A stretch of 60,602 nt of DNA from Legionella maceachernii (GTDB lineage Bacteria; Pseudomonadota; Gammaproteobacteria; Legionellales; Legionellaceae), in assembly GCF_900167045.1 (NCBI RefSeq), contig NZ_FUXJ01000002.1, positions 1-60,602 of the forward strand, read 5' to 3'. How positions within the stretch are numbered: the stretch's first letter is position 1; each line of letters opens with the position of its first letter. This document shows positions 34,291 through 43,239 of this stretch, in pieces. The position numbers and the translations under genes were made by a program. The notes beneath the pieces were generated by a model. That model had not been told where the DNA came from and searched no databases. It saw nothing but the letters and a program-made list of their open reading frames with translations.

Positions 34291-34905
34291 TTATTGCACT
34301 CCTGCAGTGGATTGAGTTTCTGTTGATTTAGTTTTTGCAGAGATGGTTGTAGGTGATTTTGTTGATTTGGTACTCTTTGATTTAGATTTGCTCTTGCTTG
34401 AGGATTTAGAAGTACTGGTCGATTTAGATTTAGTCTTGCCAGAGGTGCTGGTTGATTTAGACTTGGTCTTGCCAGAGGTGCTGGTTGATTTAGACTTGGT
34501 CTTACCAGAGGTGCTGGTTGATTTAGACTTGGTCTTGCCAGAGGTGCTGGTTGATTTAGATTTGGTCTTACCAGAGGTGCTCGTTGATTTAGATTTGGTC
34601 TTACCAGAGGTGCTGGCTGATTTAGACTGGGTCGTGTCAGAAGTACTGGTTGATTTAGATTTGGTCGTGCCAGAGGTATTTGTGGATTTAGACGTACTCG
34701 TATCTCCACATGCACATGTCGGTGACGTGGTACCGTCGTTGCATTTTTGAAATCCTGCAGAAGAATTGCATCCCGCTACGCCGCCATGGTTTGCACAGCA
34801 TCCCGCTTTAGCATAAGATTCATTCAGTAAGAAAATGAGTAAAAAGAGAATAAGAATGACTTGAGTAGCAATGTTAGTTTTTAGATAGGCATTTACAGGT
34901 TTCAT
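34291..34905 (-). CDS. Secreted Ser/Lys/Thr repeat protein with a Cys-rich N-terminal domain
   Basis: 204 residues. A signal peptide (about 1-32, with NESYAKA before the cut) leads into a short Cys-rich domain (33-66) of pattern CCANHGGVAGC...C-N-D-G-T-T-S-P-T-C-A-C, with six or seven cysteines. Residues 78-165 are eight tandem copies of an 11-residue unit (SGKTKSKSTST and variants). The last 35 residues are also Ser/Lys/Thr-rich. The repeat is strongly basic and probably disordered. The signal peptide and consistent codon pattern make this the real frame among several open here. Confidence 0.78.
   Translation of the reverse strand: MKPVNAYLKTNIATQVILILFLLIFLLNESYAKAGCCANHGGVAGCNSSAGFQKCNDGTTSPTCACGDTSTSKSTNTSGTTKSKSTSTSDTTQSKSASTSGKTKSKSTSTSGKTKSKSTSTSGKTKSKSTSTSGKTKSKSTSTSGKTKSKSTSTSGKTKSKSTSTSKSSSKSKSKSKSTKSTKSPTTISAKTKSTETQSTAGVQ
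34411..34674 (-). repeat. 33-base coding tandem repeat, eight copies
   Basis: Eight consecutive 33-base units encode SGKTKSKSTST-type 11-mers. Six are near identical; the two 5'-most copies are divergent (SGTTKSKSTST, SDTTQSKSAST). Such arrays change copy number easily by slippage. Repeat length is a multiple of three, so gains or losses keep the frame. Confidence 0.88.
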
Positions 34906-35034
34906 GTATGGAATTCCTTATCCAGATATACAACTAATAAATATACCACGTTTAATCACTCAAGCAATAGATCTAATGATCCAAGGAAACTCTCTAATTT
35001 TTGAACATAAATCCCTTTCTTTTTGCCTATTTCT

Positions 35035-35064
35035 CGCGCTTTATGCGGTGTTGCATAAAGCGCG
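35035..35064. terminator. Strong hairpin after the RND efflux operon
   Basis: Perfect 11-base arms CGCGCTTTATG (35035-35045) and CATAAAGCGCG (35054-35064) have an 8-base loop. It lies 55 bases past the stop of the outer-membrane-factor gene (minus strand) and before the start of the repeat-protein gene. The T-rich side is on the plus strand, so it is not a textbook terminator for the minus operon, but it probably ends that transcript. Confidence 0.6.
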
Positions 35065-35118
35065 GAACGTCGATTTTTGGTTTTATATCCCTATAGATGC
35101 GTTTATCCTGTCTAATGA

Positions 35119-36645
35119 TTACCCTCTCTTGGGTTTCTCCGCGCAATGATCTCTTTGTACAATAGTCGTTGTTTTTATTGCTCCTCGATTCCACCAACCG
35201 CCACCAAGCGCTTGATACAAGGCTGCTGTATCGACAAAGCGATTAGCTTGGTTTTGGATGAGAGTAATCAGTGCTTGTTGATAGGCTTGTTCAGCATTAA
35301 GTACTTCTAAGTAGCCTACTTCCCCGGCTTTCCATTGTTGTTGGGCAATCGAAAGGCTTCTGCGAGTAGCCTGAACGGCTTTTTGCGCTGCTCTTAGATT
35401 GGTCGCATCAAATTGAATCGCTTTTAGTGTATCAGCTACATCTTGAAATGCAGACAGAACAACACTGCGGTACTGCGCGTCGGCTTGTTTAAAGGCGGCA
35501 ACTGCGGCACGTTGTTTATGTTTTAGCATGCCTGCTGCAAAGACAGTTTGAGCTACGTTTCCTGTTAAAGCATAGAAAAGTGTATTGGTATTAAATAGCA
35601 TCTCTGGGGTCAACGCAGCTGAACCGCCTGTGGCGGTCAATACTATATTAGGAAAACGTTGGGCAATAGCCACACCAATCAGTGCACTGGCTGCATGAAT
35701 TTGTGATTCCGCAGCACGAATATCAGGACGCTGTTCTACAAGAGCAGCAGGGACACTAAAAGGTAATTCGCTGGGTAAATGCAGTTTATTCAGATCAAAT
35801 TTAAGTAATATTTCACTGGGAAAGTGTCCGCAAAGTACGCTAATTAAATGGTGTTGCTGAGCCAGTTGTTTTTGTAGGGGGGGAAGATTGGTTTCAAGTT
35901 GTGCTAAGGCCGCTTCTTGCGCGGCAACGCCTTCTAAGCCAATCTCTCCGGTGTTATGTTCAATACGCAATAATCGAAGCTGCTCCTTACCGATTGCAAT
36001 ACTGCGAAGAGTCGCTTGAATTTGGGCACGTAAGGACGCTTCTTGAACAACAGCCATCACAATATTCGTGGTAATGGTTAAAGCCAGCGCTTCTCGCTGA
36101 AAAACTTCACTCGCTACCTGTGCTTCTAATGATTCAACTTGACGTCGATTTAAGCCAAAGACATCAGGTACATAAGAAACAGTGAGTTGAGGAGTAATTA
36201 AAGTGTAAAAAAAGGAATTGGTCGAGACAACTGGCGTTAAAGTATGTGCTGTTTCTTGACGTGTCACATTCAAATTAGCATCAACTCGGGGCCAAAAAAC
36301 AGCGCGCTGAGCTAAAGCGGTTTCCTGAGCAATGCGTAATCCGGCATCAGCTGCACGCAAATCGGGATTTGTGAGTAGTGCTTCCTTAATTAATTGATTA
36401 AGCGTTTCGGAGTGAAAAATTTCCCACCATTCAGCAGGGATGTCCTTATTAATAACGAAACATTGACTTTTTCCCGCTGTCGTTGGTGCTGAAGCGGTAC
36501 GCAAAGGGATCGGTTGGTCAGTATAACGGTTTACAGCCGGCGGAGGAGGGCGTAAAAAATTAGGACCCAATTTGCACCCGCTGACGGACAGGGTAAGTAG
36601 GATAAATAAGCAGGAATTAAACCTTTTTACCCAAACGCTTATCAT
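35119..36645 (-). CDS. RND efflux outer-membrane factor lipoprotein (NodT/OprM-like)
   Basis: 508 residues. A lipoprotein signal peptide with SVSGC is followed by the start KLGPNFLRPPPP typical of the NodT family. Two OEP repeats follow, with long helices (for example ALTITTNIVMAVVQEASLRA) and the second-repeat segments VPAALVEQRPDIRAAESQIHAASALIGVAIAQRFP and GEVGYLEVLNAEQAYQQALI in the expected places. It forms the trimeric TolC-like exit duct for the pump encoded just upstream, whose stop overlaps this start by 4 bases. Confidence 0.93.
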   Translation of the reverse strand: MISVWVKRFNSCLFILLTLSVSGCKLGPNFLRPPPPAVNRYTDQPIPLRTASAPTTAGKSQCFVINKDIPAEWWEIFHSETLNQLIKEALLTNPDLRAADAGLRIAQETALAQRAVFWPRVDANLNVTRQETAHTLTPVVSTNSFFYTLITPQLTVSYVPDVFGLNRRQVESLEAQVASEVFQREALALTITTNIVMAVVQEASLRAQIQATLRSIAIGKEQLRLLRIEHNTGEIGLEGVAAQEAALAQLETNLPPLQKQLAQQHHLISVLCGHFPSEILLKFDLNKLHLPSELPFSVPAALVEQRPDIRAAESQIHAASALIGVAIAQRFPNIVLTATGGSAALTPEMLFNTNTLFYALTGNVAQTVFAAGMLKHKQRAAVAAFKQADAQYRSVVLSAFQDVADTLKAIQFDATNLRAAQKAVQATRRSLSIAQQQWKAGEVGYLEVLNAEQAYQQALITLIQNQANRFVDTAALYQALGGGWWNRGAIKTTTIVQRDHCAEKPKRG

Positions 36646-39600
36646 GGCTCTTTCTTCCCTTGTGAATTGGCTGCTTTTTTTGCTTTACGGGCCAGAAATC
36701 GTTCTTCAATTAAATAGTACAAACCAGGTAATAAAATGAGGGTGAGGGCTGTTGCTGTAATTAAGCCTCCAACAATAACTGTTGCTAAAGGGCGCTGTAC
36801 ATCACTACCAAGTCCATGTGCAGAAGCCGCAGGAATCATACCAATCGCGGCGACAGTCGCTGTCATTAACACTGGTCGCATGCGCTCCTTAGCCCCATGA
36901 ACGACTGCTTCTTTTAAGCTGCTGATCTCTGGTTGTCGTTGCCAGCGGTTTAAATTAGCAATCATGATAATCGCATTAAGAACAGCTACCCCAAATAAAG
37001 CAATAAACCCGACTGCGCTGGATACATTGAAGGTCATTCCTCGTGCCAGAAGAGCAATTAAGCCGCCGACCATGGCCAAGGGAACCGCCGAAAGAATTAA
37101 TCCGGGTTGGCGCAAATTGCCGAATTGGGAGAATAAAAGGACGAACATCAGTCCTAATAGCATTGGAATAATAATTGCGAGGCGTGCTTGAGCTCTACGT
37201 TGATTCTCTAATTGGCCACCCCAAGTGATTTGGTAACGGGTGTGGTCGTAATGAAGTTCATTTTCAAGCCGCTTTTGTGCTTCTTCAGTAAAAGAAGCTA
37301 AATCTCGTCCGCGAAGATTGAGGCGGACGGTGAGTTGACGTTTGTTCATTTCACGTGTGATCGTCGTTTGACCCTCAATGAATTTAATTTTCGCGAGCTG
37401 TGACAATGCAATTTGCGCACCGTTGCTTGCAGTGAGAAGAAGATTACCTATTGCTTGTGGATTACTTCTCGTACTGGGCATGAATCTCGCGGTGACATCA
37501 TAACTGCGATCTTCAATATAAATTTTGGTAATGGGGTTCCCGCCTATGCCTGTCTGAATCACATCCATGATATCTGAGATATTAATTCCTAATCGCGCGA
37601 TCGCTTTGCGGTCCACGTCGATACGAAATTCGGTCATAGGAGGCTCTTGATCGATAATCACATCCTTAGCTCCAGGCACTGATCTCAAAATCCGTACCGC
37701 AGAATTGGCAATTTTGCGTACACCAATAAGGTTATTACCAAAAATTTTTACCACTAAGTCACTGTGTGCACCCGCTACTTTATCCAATACCCCATCTATC
37801 ATAGGCTGGGAAAAGGCTACATGGACTCCGGCTAATTCCATATACCGTTCAGAAAGATGCCTGATCAGATCTTGTTTAGTCCAGCCTGATTTCCAGGTGT
37901 TATAAGGATGTAGGGTAATTGCGCATTCAATGTGAGAGGGCGTAAATGGATCCGTTCCTTCGTCATTTCGTCCCACTTGAGAAATAACATGATCCACTTC
38001 CTTAAATTCTAAAGTGGCTGAACGGATTTCATTGGCCATTTCGGTTGCCCTTTCTAACGAAATACCTGGAGGCAAAGTGACCTGCAGCCAGATGGATCCT
38101 TCATCCAAGTAAGGTAAAAAATCACGGCCTATCCACATGCCAAAAAAAGTAACGAGTACTAGCGTCACTGCAAAAAGACTCACTACGAGCTTATTTCGAC
38201 CGATTAATCGCCTTAATAAGGCTTCATAACGAGGCAACAACCAGTTGAGGGCTCTGTTTTTATATATTTTTATGGGATTATGATAAGCCCAATAAGCTAA
38301 TCCTGGGATTAGTGTTAGCGCCACTAATAAGGCACCGATTAAGGCAAAACCCACCGCAAAAGCCATTGGTGAAAATAATTTGTATTCGATTTGCTGAAAC
38401 GCGAAAAGCACGGAATAAGCGGTAATAATCACCAAAATACCAAAGAAAATAGGCTGAGTGACTTGTAGGCTGGATTTTAATACTTCTTCTTCGGTCAGTG
38501 TTGCCTCTTCATTGGCTTCACGGCGGCGTAAAATATTCTCCATGACCACTATAGCACCATCCACAATAATCCCAAAGTCAATGGCGCCCAGTGAGAGTAG
38601 ATTGGCAGGGATATTGAAGTTATACATTAAAATAAAAGCAACTAAGAGTGAAATCGGAATCGTAATGGCAACGATGGCGGCAGCGCGTACACTTCCAAGA
38701 AAGAAGAGTAGGACAAGCGTGACCATCGTCATCCCATCAAATAGGGTTTTACCGACAGTATGCACGGTCGCATTCACCAGGTCACTGCGATTAAGATAGG
38801 GAACAACTTTGACATCTTTGGGTAAAATTTTTTCATTAAGTTCATTGATTGCATCTTGGACTCCTTTCATGACACGAGATGGATTTTCCTTTTTGAGTAA
38901 TAATACGATGCCTTCAATCACGTCCGGATTATTATCTTTACCCACAATTCCATGACGCTGTTTATAACCCAGAGTCACTTTGCCTATGTCTTTTATAAAA
39001 ACGGGTACGCCCTTGTCTTGTGTAACCTGGGTATTTGCAAAATCCTCTAAGCTGCGGATTAAACCGACACCACGCACGACAATACCCTGTTCGCCGCGGA
39101 CCATTATACTTCCGCCGGCATTCGCATTGTTGTTATTAATCGCTTGAATGATTGTTCCAAGCGAAAGATGGTATTTGGCTAATTTAATAGGATCAAATTC
39201 AAGAAGAAATTGCGTAGTGACACCGCCAAAATTGGTGATATCGGTCACTCCAGGAACTTGCTTGAGTCTTGGAATTACTTTCCAAAATTGTAATTCAGAT
39301 AATTCACGTAAAGTTCGTGTTTTTGAGTCTAAGGTGTAGCGATAGATTTCACCGATGGGCGAAGTTAACGCATCCAAACCAGGTTGTGCGCCATAAGGGA
39401 GATTGACGTTATTAATGCGTTCCAATAAACGTTGGCGTGACCAATAATCTTCGGAACCATCCTGGAAAACGACGGTAATTAGAGATAACCCAAAAGTACT
39501 TCGCGAGCGCATAATACTTATACCAGGTGTTCCCATAATTTCACGTTCTAAAGGAATGGTAATTTGCTGTTCAACCTCTTCAGCGGCAAGGCCATTAACC

Positions 39601-39755
39601 TGAGTGACGACTTGTGAGGTCGTAGGGGCAATATCAGGATAAGCCTCAAGCGGTATTTGTTTCCAGCAGTAATAGCCATAAAAGCAAATAAAGACAAAGA
39701 CGAGAGCGACAATTCCACGCCGGTGAAAGCATTGCCTGACTATAGTTTCAACCAT
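36642..39755 (-). CDS. Heavy-metal-type RND efflux pump (CzcA/CusA family)
   Basis: 1037 residues from the ATG at 39755; the frame extends 49 codons upstream but that part overlaps the adaptor gene. The N-terminus RRGIVALVFVFICFYGYY and the two-lobed layout (twelve membrane helices, large periplasmic loops) are those of the HME-RND class. Helix 4 holds D-F-G-I-I-V-D-G-A at about 393-401, the form linked to divalent cations (Czc/Cnr type) rather than Cu/Ag. It exports metal from periplasm or cytoplasm using proton flow. The operon order is adaptor, pump, outer duct. Confidence 0.93.
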   Translation of the reverse strand: MVETIVRQCFHRRGIVALVFVFICFYGYYCWKQIPLEAYPDIAPTTSQVVTQVNGLAAEEVEQQITIPLEREIMGTPGISIMRSRSTFGLSLITVVFQDGSEDYWSRQRLLERINNVNLPYGAQPGLDALTSPIGEIYRYTLDSKTRTLRELSELQFWKVIPRLKQVPGVTDITNFGGVTTQFLLEFDPIKLAKYHLSLGTIIQAINNNNANAGGSIMVRGEQGIVVRGVGLIRSLEDFANTQVTQDKGVPVFIKDIGKVTLGYKQRHGIVGKDNNPDVIEGIVLLLKKENPSRVMKGVQDAINELNEKILPKDVKVVPYLNRSDLVNATVHTVGKTLFDGMTMVTLVLLFFLGSVRAAAIVAITIPISLLVAFILMYNFNIPANLLSLGAIDFGIIVDGAIVVMENILRRREANEEATLTEEEVLKSSLQVTQPIFFGILVIITAYSVLFAFQQIEYKLFSPMAFAVGFALIGALLVALTLIPGLAYWAYHNPIKIYKNRALNWLLPRYEALLRRLIGRNKLVVSLFAVTLVLVTFFGMWIGRDFLPYLDEGSIWLQVTLPPGISLERATEMANEIRSATLEFKEVDHVISQVGRNDEGTDPFTPSHIECAITLHPYNTWKSGWTKQDLIRHLSERYMELAGVHVAFSQPMIDGVLDKVAGAHSDLVVKIFGNNLIGVRKIANSAVRILRSVPGAKDVIIDQEPPMTEFRIDVDRKAIARLGINISDIMDVIQTGIGGNPITKIYIEDRSYDVTARFMPSTRSNPQAIGNLLLTASNGAQIALSQLAKIKFIEGQTTITREMNKRQLTVRLNLRGRDLASFTEEAQKRLENELHYDHTRYQITWGGQLENQRRAQARLAIIIPMLLGLMFVLLFSQFGNLRQPGLILSAVPLAMVGGLIALLARGMTFNVSSAVGFIALFGVAVLNAIIMIANLNRWQRQPEISSLKEAVVHGAKERMRPVLMTATVAAIGMIPAASAHGLGSDVQRPLATVIVGGLITATALTLILLPGLYYLIEERFLARKAKKAANSQGKKEP

Positions 39756-40905
39756 TGAGTATAATTCCCCCTTTGACCACAACTCGTTCGTTCGCCTTGA
39801 GCCCAGAAAGCACTTCAACTTTATCATTGAGTTGTGGACCAAGCTCGAGTAAACGAGGTTCAAATTGCCAGGGGGCGACTTCAACAAACACGATGCTATC
39901 AAATCCTCTTTGGATAACGGTGGTTAAAGGGAGAACGATCCGTTTATGCGGTTGGCTTAGGAAAATCGCTTTACCAAACATATTAGGTCTTAATAGTCCC
40001 AATTTATTTTCAAAGATCATGCTCACTTCGACGGTGCGGGTATTGGGATTGAGCATAGGGCTTATGTAATCAATTTTGGACCGAAAATGTTGTTGATAAG
40101 CGTCGATCACCACATCCACATCCTGTCCTACATAAAGGTGTTTTAGATCTTTCTCTTGGGCACTTGCATCAATATACACAGTCGATAAATTTGCTACTGT
40201 CATAATAGGTGCTGTGATGTCATTCCAATAGCTTCCTATCGCTGCATTTAATTCAGTGACTTGGCCAGAAATGGGGGAACGAACGGCCAGTACATTGTCT
40301 TTGATGTTCATGTTTTCGACTTTGAGTGCTTTCAATCGTGCATTAGCACGGAGTAATTCACTCATCGCTTGTTCGTAATCGCTTTGGGCTTGCTGTAGTT
40401 CACGCCGAGCATTGATGTTGGAAACACTTAATCGTTGTTGACGCTTAAGATTCGCCTCAGCAAAAGTTAAACTGGCTTTTGCTTTCTCTACATCGCTCAG
40501 TGCCTGAGCGAGATCAGCTGAATCGATAGTAAATAAAATATCTCCTGCCTGGACTGAATCGCCGAGGCGTTTATTGAGACTTACTATGCGTCCTGAAAGA
40601 GGAGGTTGCACTCTCGCAAGCTTAGCGGGATCAGCTTCAATAATGGCTGGGAGGGTAAAAGGCGTGATGACTAATTGCTCTACTACCGGTTTAATCACAA
40701 TGAATCGACGCAGGGGAGATTCTGGAGGAATAACCAAGCGCCCACCGATGTGAAGTAAAGGAGAGGTATTCTTTATCGGTTTCGGTCCTGTGCTGTGAGT
40801 AAGGATGAACCAGAAGGCAAGCATCGCAACGAGAAGAGCTAAAAATCCCAAAAAAATGCGCCTTGCAAATAGAGATCTTGATATCAAGTAGATCTGCTCC
40901 CTCAA
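39748..40905 (-). CDS. RND efflux periplasmic adaptor (HlyD/CzcB-like membrane fusion protein)
   Basis: 385 residues. An N-terminal membrane anchor (about 15-36) is followed by the lipoyl half-motif VQPPLSGRIVSLNKRLGDSV, a helical hairpin (about 130-205, rich in Ala/Gln/Glu/Leu), the second lipoyl half VRSPISGQVTELNAAIG and beta-barrel and membrane-proximal domains. It joins the inner-membrane pump to the outer duct. The stop overlaps the pump start by 8 bases. It is the first gene of the operon; the palindrome array lies upstream. Confidence 0.92.
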   Translation of the reverse strand: MREQIYLISRSLFARRIFLGFLALLVAMLAFWFILTHSTGPKPIKNTSPLLHIGGRLVIPPESPLRRFIVIKPVVEQLVITPFTLPAIIEADPAKLARVQPPLSGRIVSLNKRLGDSVQAGDILFTIDSADLAQALSDVEKAKASLTFAEANLKRQQRLSVSNINARRELQQAQSDYEQAMSELLRANARLKALKVENMNIKDNVLAVRSPISGQVTELNAAIGSYWNDITAPIMTVANLSTVYIDASAQEKDLKHLYVGQDVDVVIDAYQQHFRSKIDYISPMLNPNTRTVEVSMIFENKLGLLRPNMFGKAIFLSQPHKRIVLPLTTVIQRGFDSIVFVEVAPWQFEPRLLELGPQLNDKVEVLSGLKANERVVVKGGIILNG

Positions 40906-41008
40906 TCCTTAGAATTTTAAAATCAATTTTATCTGGATTATTTAAGATAAATCAAATGAGAACAGCAATTAGGTAGAAATAAAAGTGCAGTTATCCTTTG
41001 TGGGGATA
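40906..41008. other. Probable promoter region of the RND operon
   Basis: About 100 AT-rich bases between the adaptor start and the palindromic array. I see no confident -35/-10 pair or metal-regulator operator. If the array blocks transcription from the right, the operon's promoter must lie here or inside the array. Confidence 0.35.
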
Positions 41009-41815
41009 TTGTCCTGAACGTAGTGAGGGATTTTGTTGGTGGGTTATTGCCAAGAGTCGGGAGGTCCTTCGCGTTGCTCAGGATGACGGTGGTGTTGTCG
41101 TCCTGAGCGTAGTGAGGGATCTCCCTGATGGAGTTACTGCCAAGAGTTGGGAGGCCCTTCGCGTTGCTCAGGATGACAGGGGTATTGTCGTCCCGAACGT
41201 AGTGAGGGATCTCCCTGATGGAGTTATTGCCAAGAGTCGGGAGGTCCTTCGCGTTGCTCAGGATGACAGTGAGTTGTGTTGTCGTCCCGAACGTAGCGAG
41301 GGATCTCCCTGATGGAGTCATTGCCAAGAGTTGGGAGGTCCTTCGCGTTGCTCAGGATGACAGGTTATTGTCGTCCCGAACGTAGTGAGGGATCTCCCTG
41401 ATGGAGTTATTGCCAAGAGTTGGGAGGTCCTTCGCGTTGCTCAGGTTGACAGGGGTATTGTCGTCCCGAACGTAGTGAGGGATCTCCCTGATGGAGTTAT
41501 TGCCAAGAGTTGGGAGGTCCTTCGCTTCGCTCAGGATGACAGTGAGTGGTATTGTCGTCCTGAGCGTAGTGAGGGATCTCCCTGATGGAGTTATTGTCAA
41601 GAGTTAGGAGGTCCTTCGCGTTGCTCAGGATGACGGTGGTGTTGTCGTCCCGAACGTAGTGAGGGATCTCCCTGATGGAGTTATTGCCAAGAGTCGGGAG
41701 GTCCTTCGCGTTGCTCAGGATGACAGGGGTATTGTCGTCCTGAGCGAAGCGAAGGATCTCCTTGGTGGGGTTATTGCCAAGAGTTGGGAGGTCCTTCGCG
41801 TTGCTCAGGATGACA
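41009..41815. repeat. Tandem array of nine palindromic repeat units (89-94 base period)
   Basis: Units begin near 41008, 41098, 41188, 41282, 41371, 41461, 41555, 41645 and 41735. Each starts with TCGTCCTGAGCGTAGTGAGG or a close variant, has a middle segment (CTGATGGAGTTATTGCCAAG), and ends with GGTCCTTCGCGTTGCTCAGG then ATGAC, the inverse of the start. Every unit can fold into an about 80-base hairpin. Unit spacing differs only by a short insert (89-90 or 94). No distinct spacers are present. The array fills the gap between the effector-like gene and the RND operon. Confidence 0.92.
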
Positions 41816-41841
41816 GTATTTTGCTCAGTATGGGGAGCAGC

Positions 41842-43155
41842 TTAAGGGACTTGCGGATTAGCCGGAGCAGCTTGCTCTGCCGCTTCCTGCTCTTGTCGAA
41901 GTTTCTGCAGTTCGTTTTTCAAGTTAGCTTGATTAGCAGGATCCTTGAGTGCTACATCCCTATTCGCGGCTATTTTAATTGCTTTTTCCTGAGCAAATTT
42001 AAGCCGTTGAGGGTATTCTTTAAATAAATCAGTCTTCTCAGGTTTGCCTTTGTCATCATGCTTATATTTAGGGTCACCATTAACAAGAATAGTGATTTTT
42101 TTCGGATCAAAACCAGCTAAAATAGCAGATTCATACGCTTTGCGACCAATTTCTTCGGCGAGCTTAGGATCAGTGGAATTATTGACACGAATGGTGATTG
42201 ATTCGCATCCACGCGCTTTCATCTCTTCGGCCATGCTAGTGATAGTCTCATAGACATCCGCGTCAGTTTGGAACCATCGTCCGAACTGTGTATTAAGAGA
42301 ACCATCTTCACCCGCCTGAAGCGTTTTACCTGTTAGTGTGATATGAGTTTGTAAATCTTTGGGATTTACATTTTTGAGCCTTGCGGATCCTTTGTTACCT
42401 GTTTCAATAGACAGGTTTTCACCATGCTGATTTGCGTTTGAGTGAAGGGCGTCAATCTCTTTCTTTACTTTATCCGAGACGCCACGCCTTTGTCCCAGAA
42501 AACTAATTCGATACCATTCTTGCTCAGCCCGTTTAAAGAGGGTATTGGAATTATCTTGTAATGATTTTTCAAATTTCTTCAGTTCTTCATTTTGGGATTT
42601 AGCCAGTTCTGACATCATTTCAGTTTTAATGGAATTGAGTTGAGCATCACTACAGCTGAGGCTCATTTTCATTTCATTCCGAAATGCATCATCCTGAAAA
42701 AGATTGTCTAGGTTATCTTTTTCTTGTTTTTGTTGTGCTTTTATTGCGCTTACAGCAGTATTTTTGGCTTCTAATAAATAAGAAGCTGCGTCACAAAGAG
42801 TGTATTTTCCAGATCGCAGGAGAGTATTTAAATTAGCCAAGTTAGTGTTGAATGTTTTTCTTGCCGCTTTATATGGATCGGACTCCTCAAGTGCAGTTTC
42901 GATTTTAACTTTGGCTAGAGGCGCCTCTCTGGGGTCAGTTGCTTTTAATTTTTCAGCAATGGTTCCGCCACCGGGTGCTTTAATTTTAGCAAAACCGTCA
43001 ACGCCTTTTACACGATTTGCCTCGAAATCATTAAAATTGTTAGTACTGGGTAAGCCGCCGCTATCATTCAGGCTGCGTATGTAGTAGTTATAAACTCTCT
43101 TTTTTTCAACCGTACTTTCTGCTTCAAGGTCTTTTTTAACGTCAAGATCCGCCAT
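41842..43155 (-). CDS. Coiled-coil protein, candidate Dot/Icm effector
   Basis: 437 residues with no signal peptide. The N-terminal part (1-95) is polar. Residues 100-235 are helical with coiled-coil character (QQKQEKDNLDNLF, SQNEELKKFEKSL). Residues 260-360 look like an alpha/beta domain (TDADVYETITSMAEEMKARG, then SITIRVNN, AGFDPKKITILVNG). The tail is helical and Glu/Gln-rich (LRQEQEAAEQAA) before a short Pro-rich end, which resembles the Glu-rich C-terminal signal of Dot/Icm substrates. AGGTG precedes the ATG. No enzyme motif is recognised; effector status is inference. Confidence 0.8.
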   Translation of the reverse strand: MADLDVKKDLEAESTVEKKRVYNYYIRSLNDSGGLPSTNNFNDFEANRVKGVDGFAKIKAPGGGTIAEKLKATDPREAPLAKVKIETALEESDPYKAARKTFNTNLANLNTLLRSGKYTLCDAASYLLEAKNTAVSAIKAQQKQEKDNLDNLFQDDAFRNEMKMSLSCSDAQLNSIKTEMMSELAKSQNEELKKFEKSLQDNSNTLFKRAEQEWYRISFLGQRRGVSDKVKKEIDALHSNANQHGENLSIETGNKGSARLKNVNPKDLQTHITLTGKTLQAGEDGSLNTQFGRWFQTDADVYETITSMAEEMKARGCESITIRVNNSTDPKLAEEIGRKAYESAILAGFDPKKITILVNGDPKYKHDDKGKPEKTDLFKEYPQRLKFAQEKAIKIAANRDVALKDPANQANLKNELQKLRQEQEAAEQAAPANPQVP

Positions 43156-43239
43156 GTTTCACCTGCTAAATGAGTTTGCGCGCATACAGCATATAAAAAG
43201 TATAACATTAAATGCTTAACTGATGCTTAAGCTTGGCAA

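Noticed and set aside
34287-34750. A plus-strand ORF of 135 codons and an overlapping minus-strand ORF of 142 codons in the 33-base repeat
   Set aside because: They are by-products of a repeat whose length is a multiple of three; only the 204-codon frame has a signal peptide and a sensible Cys-rich domain.
34904-35149. Plus-strand ORF of 81 codons
   Set aside because: It crosses the strong hairpin at 35035-35064 and the end of the efflux gene, has no clear start signal and resembles nothing.
41009-41815. Possible CRISPR array
   Set aside because: Each unit is repetitive over its full length with a self-complementary structure; there are no unique spacers of constant size and no cas genes nearby.
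40938-42027. Several ORFs on both strands across the repeat array
   Set aside because: They encode the same RDLPDGVIAKS...VAQDD-type peptide over and over, lack ribosome-binding sites, and come from the repeat keeping frames open.
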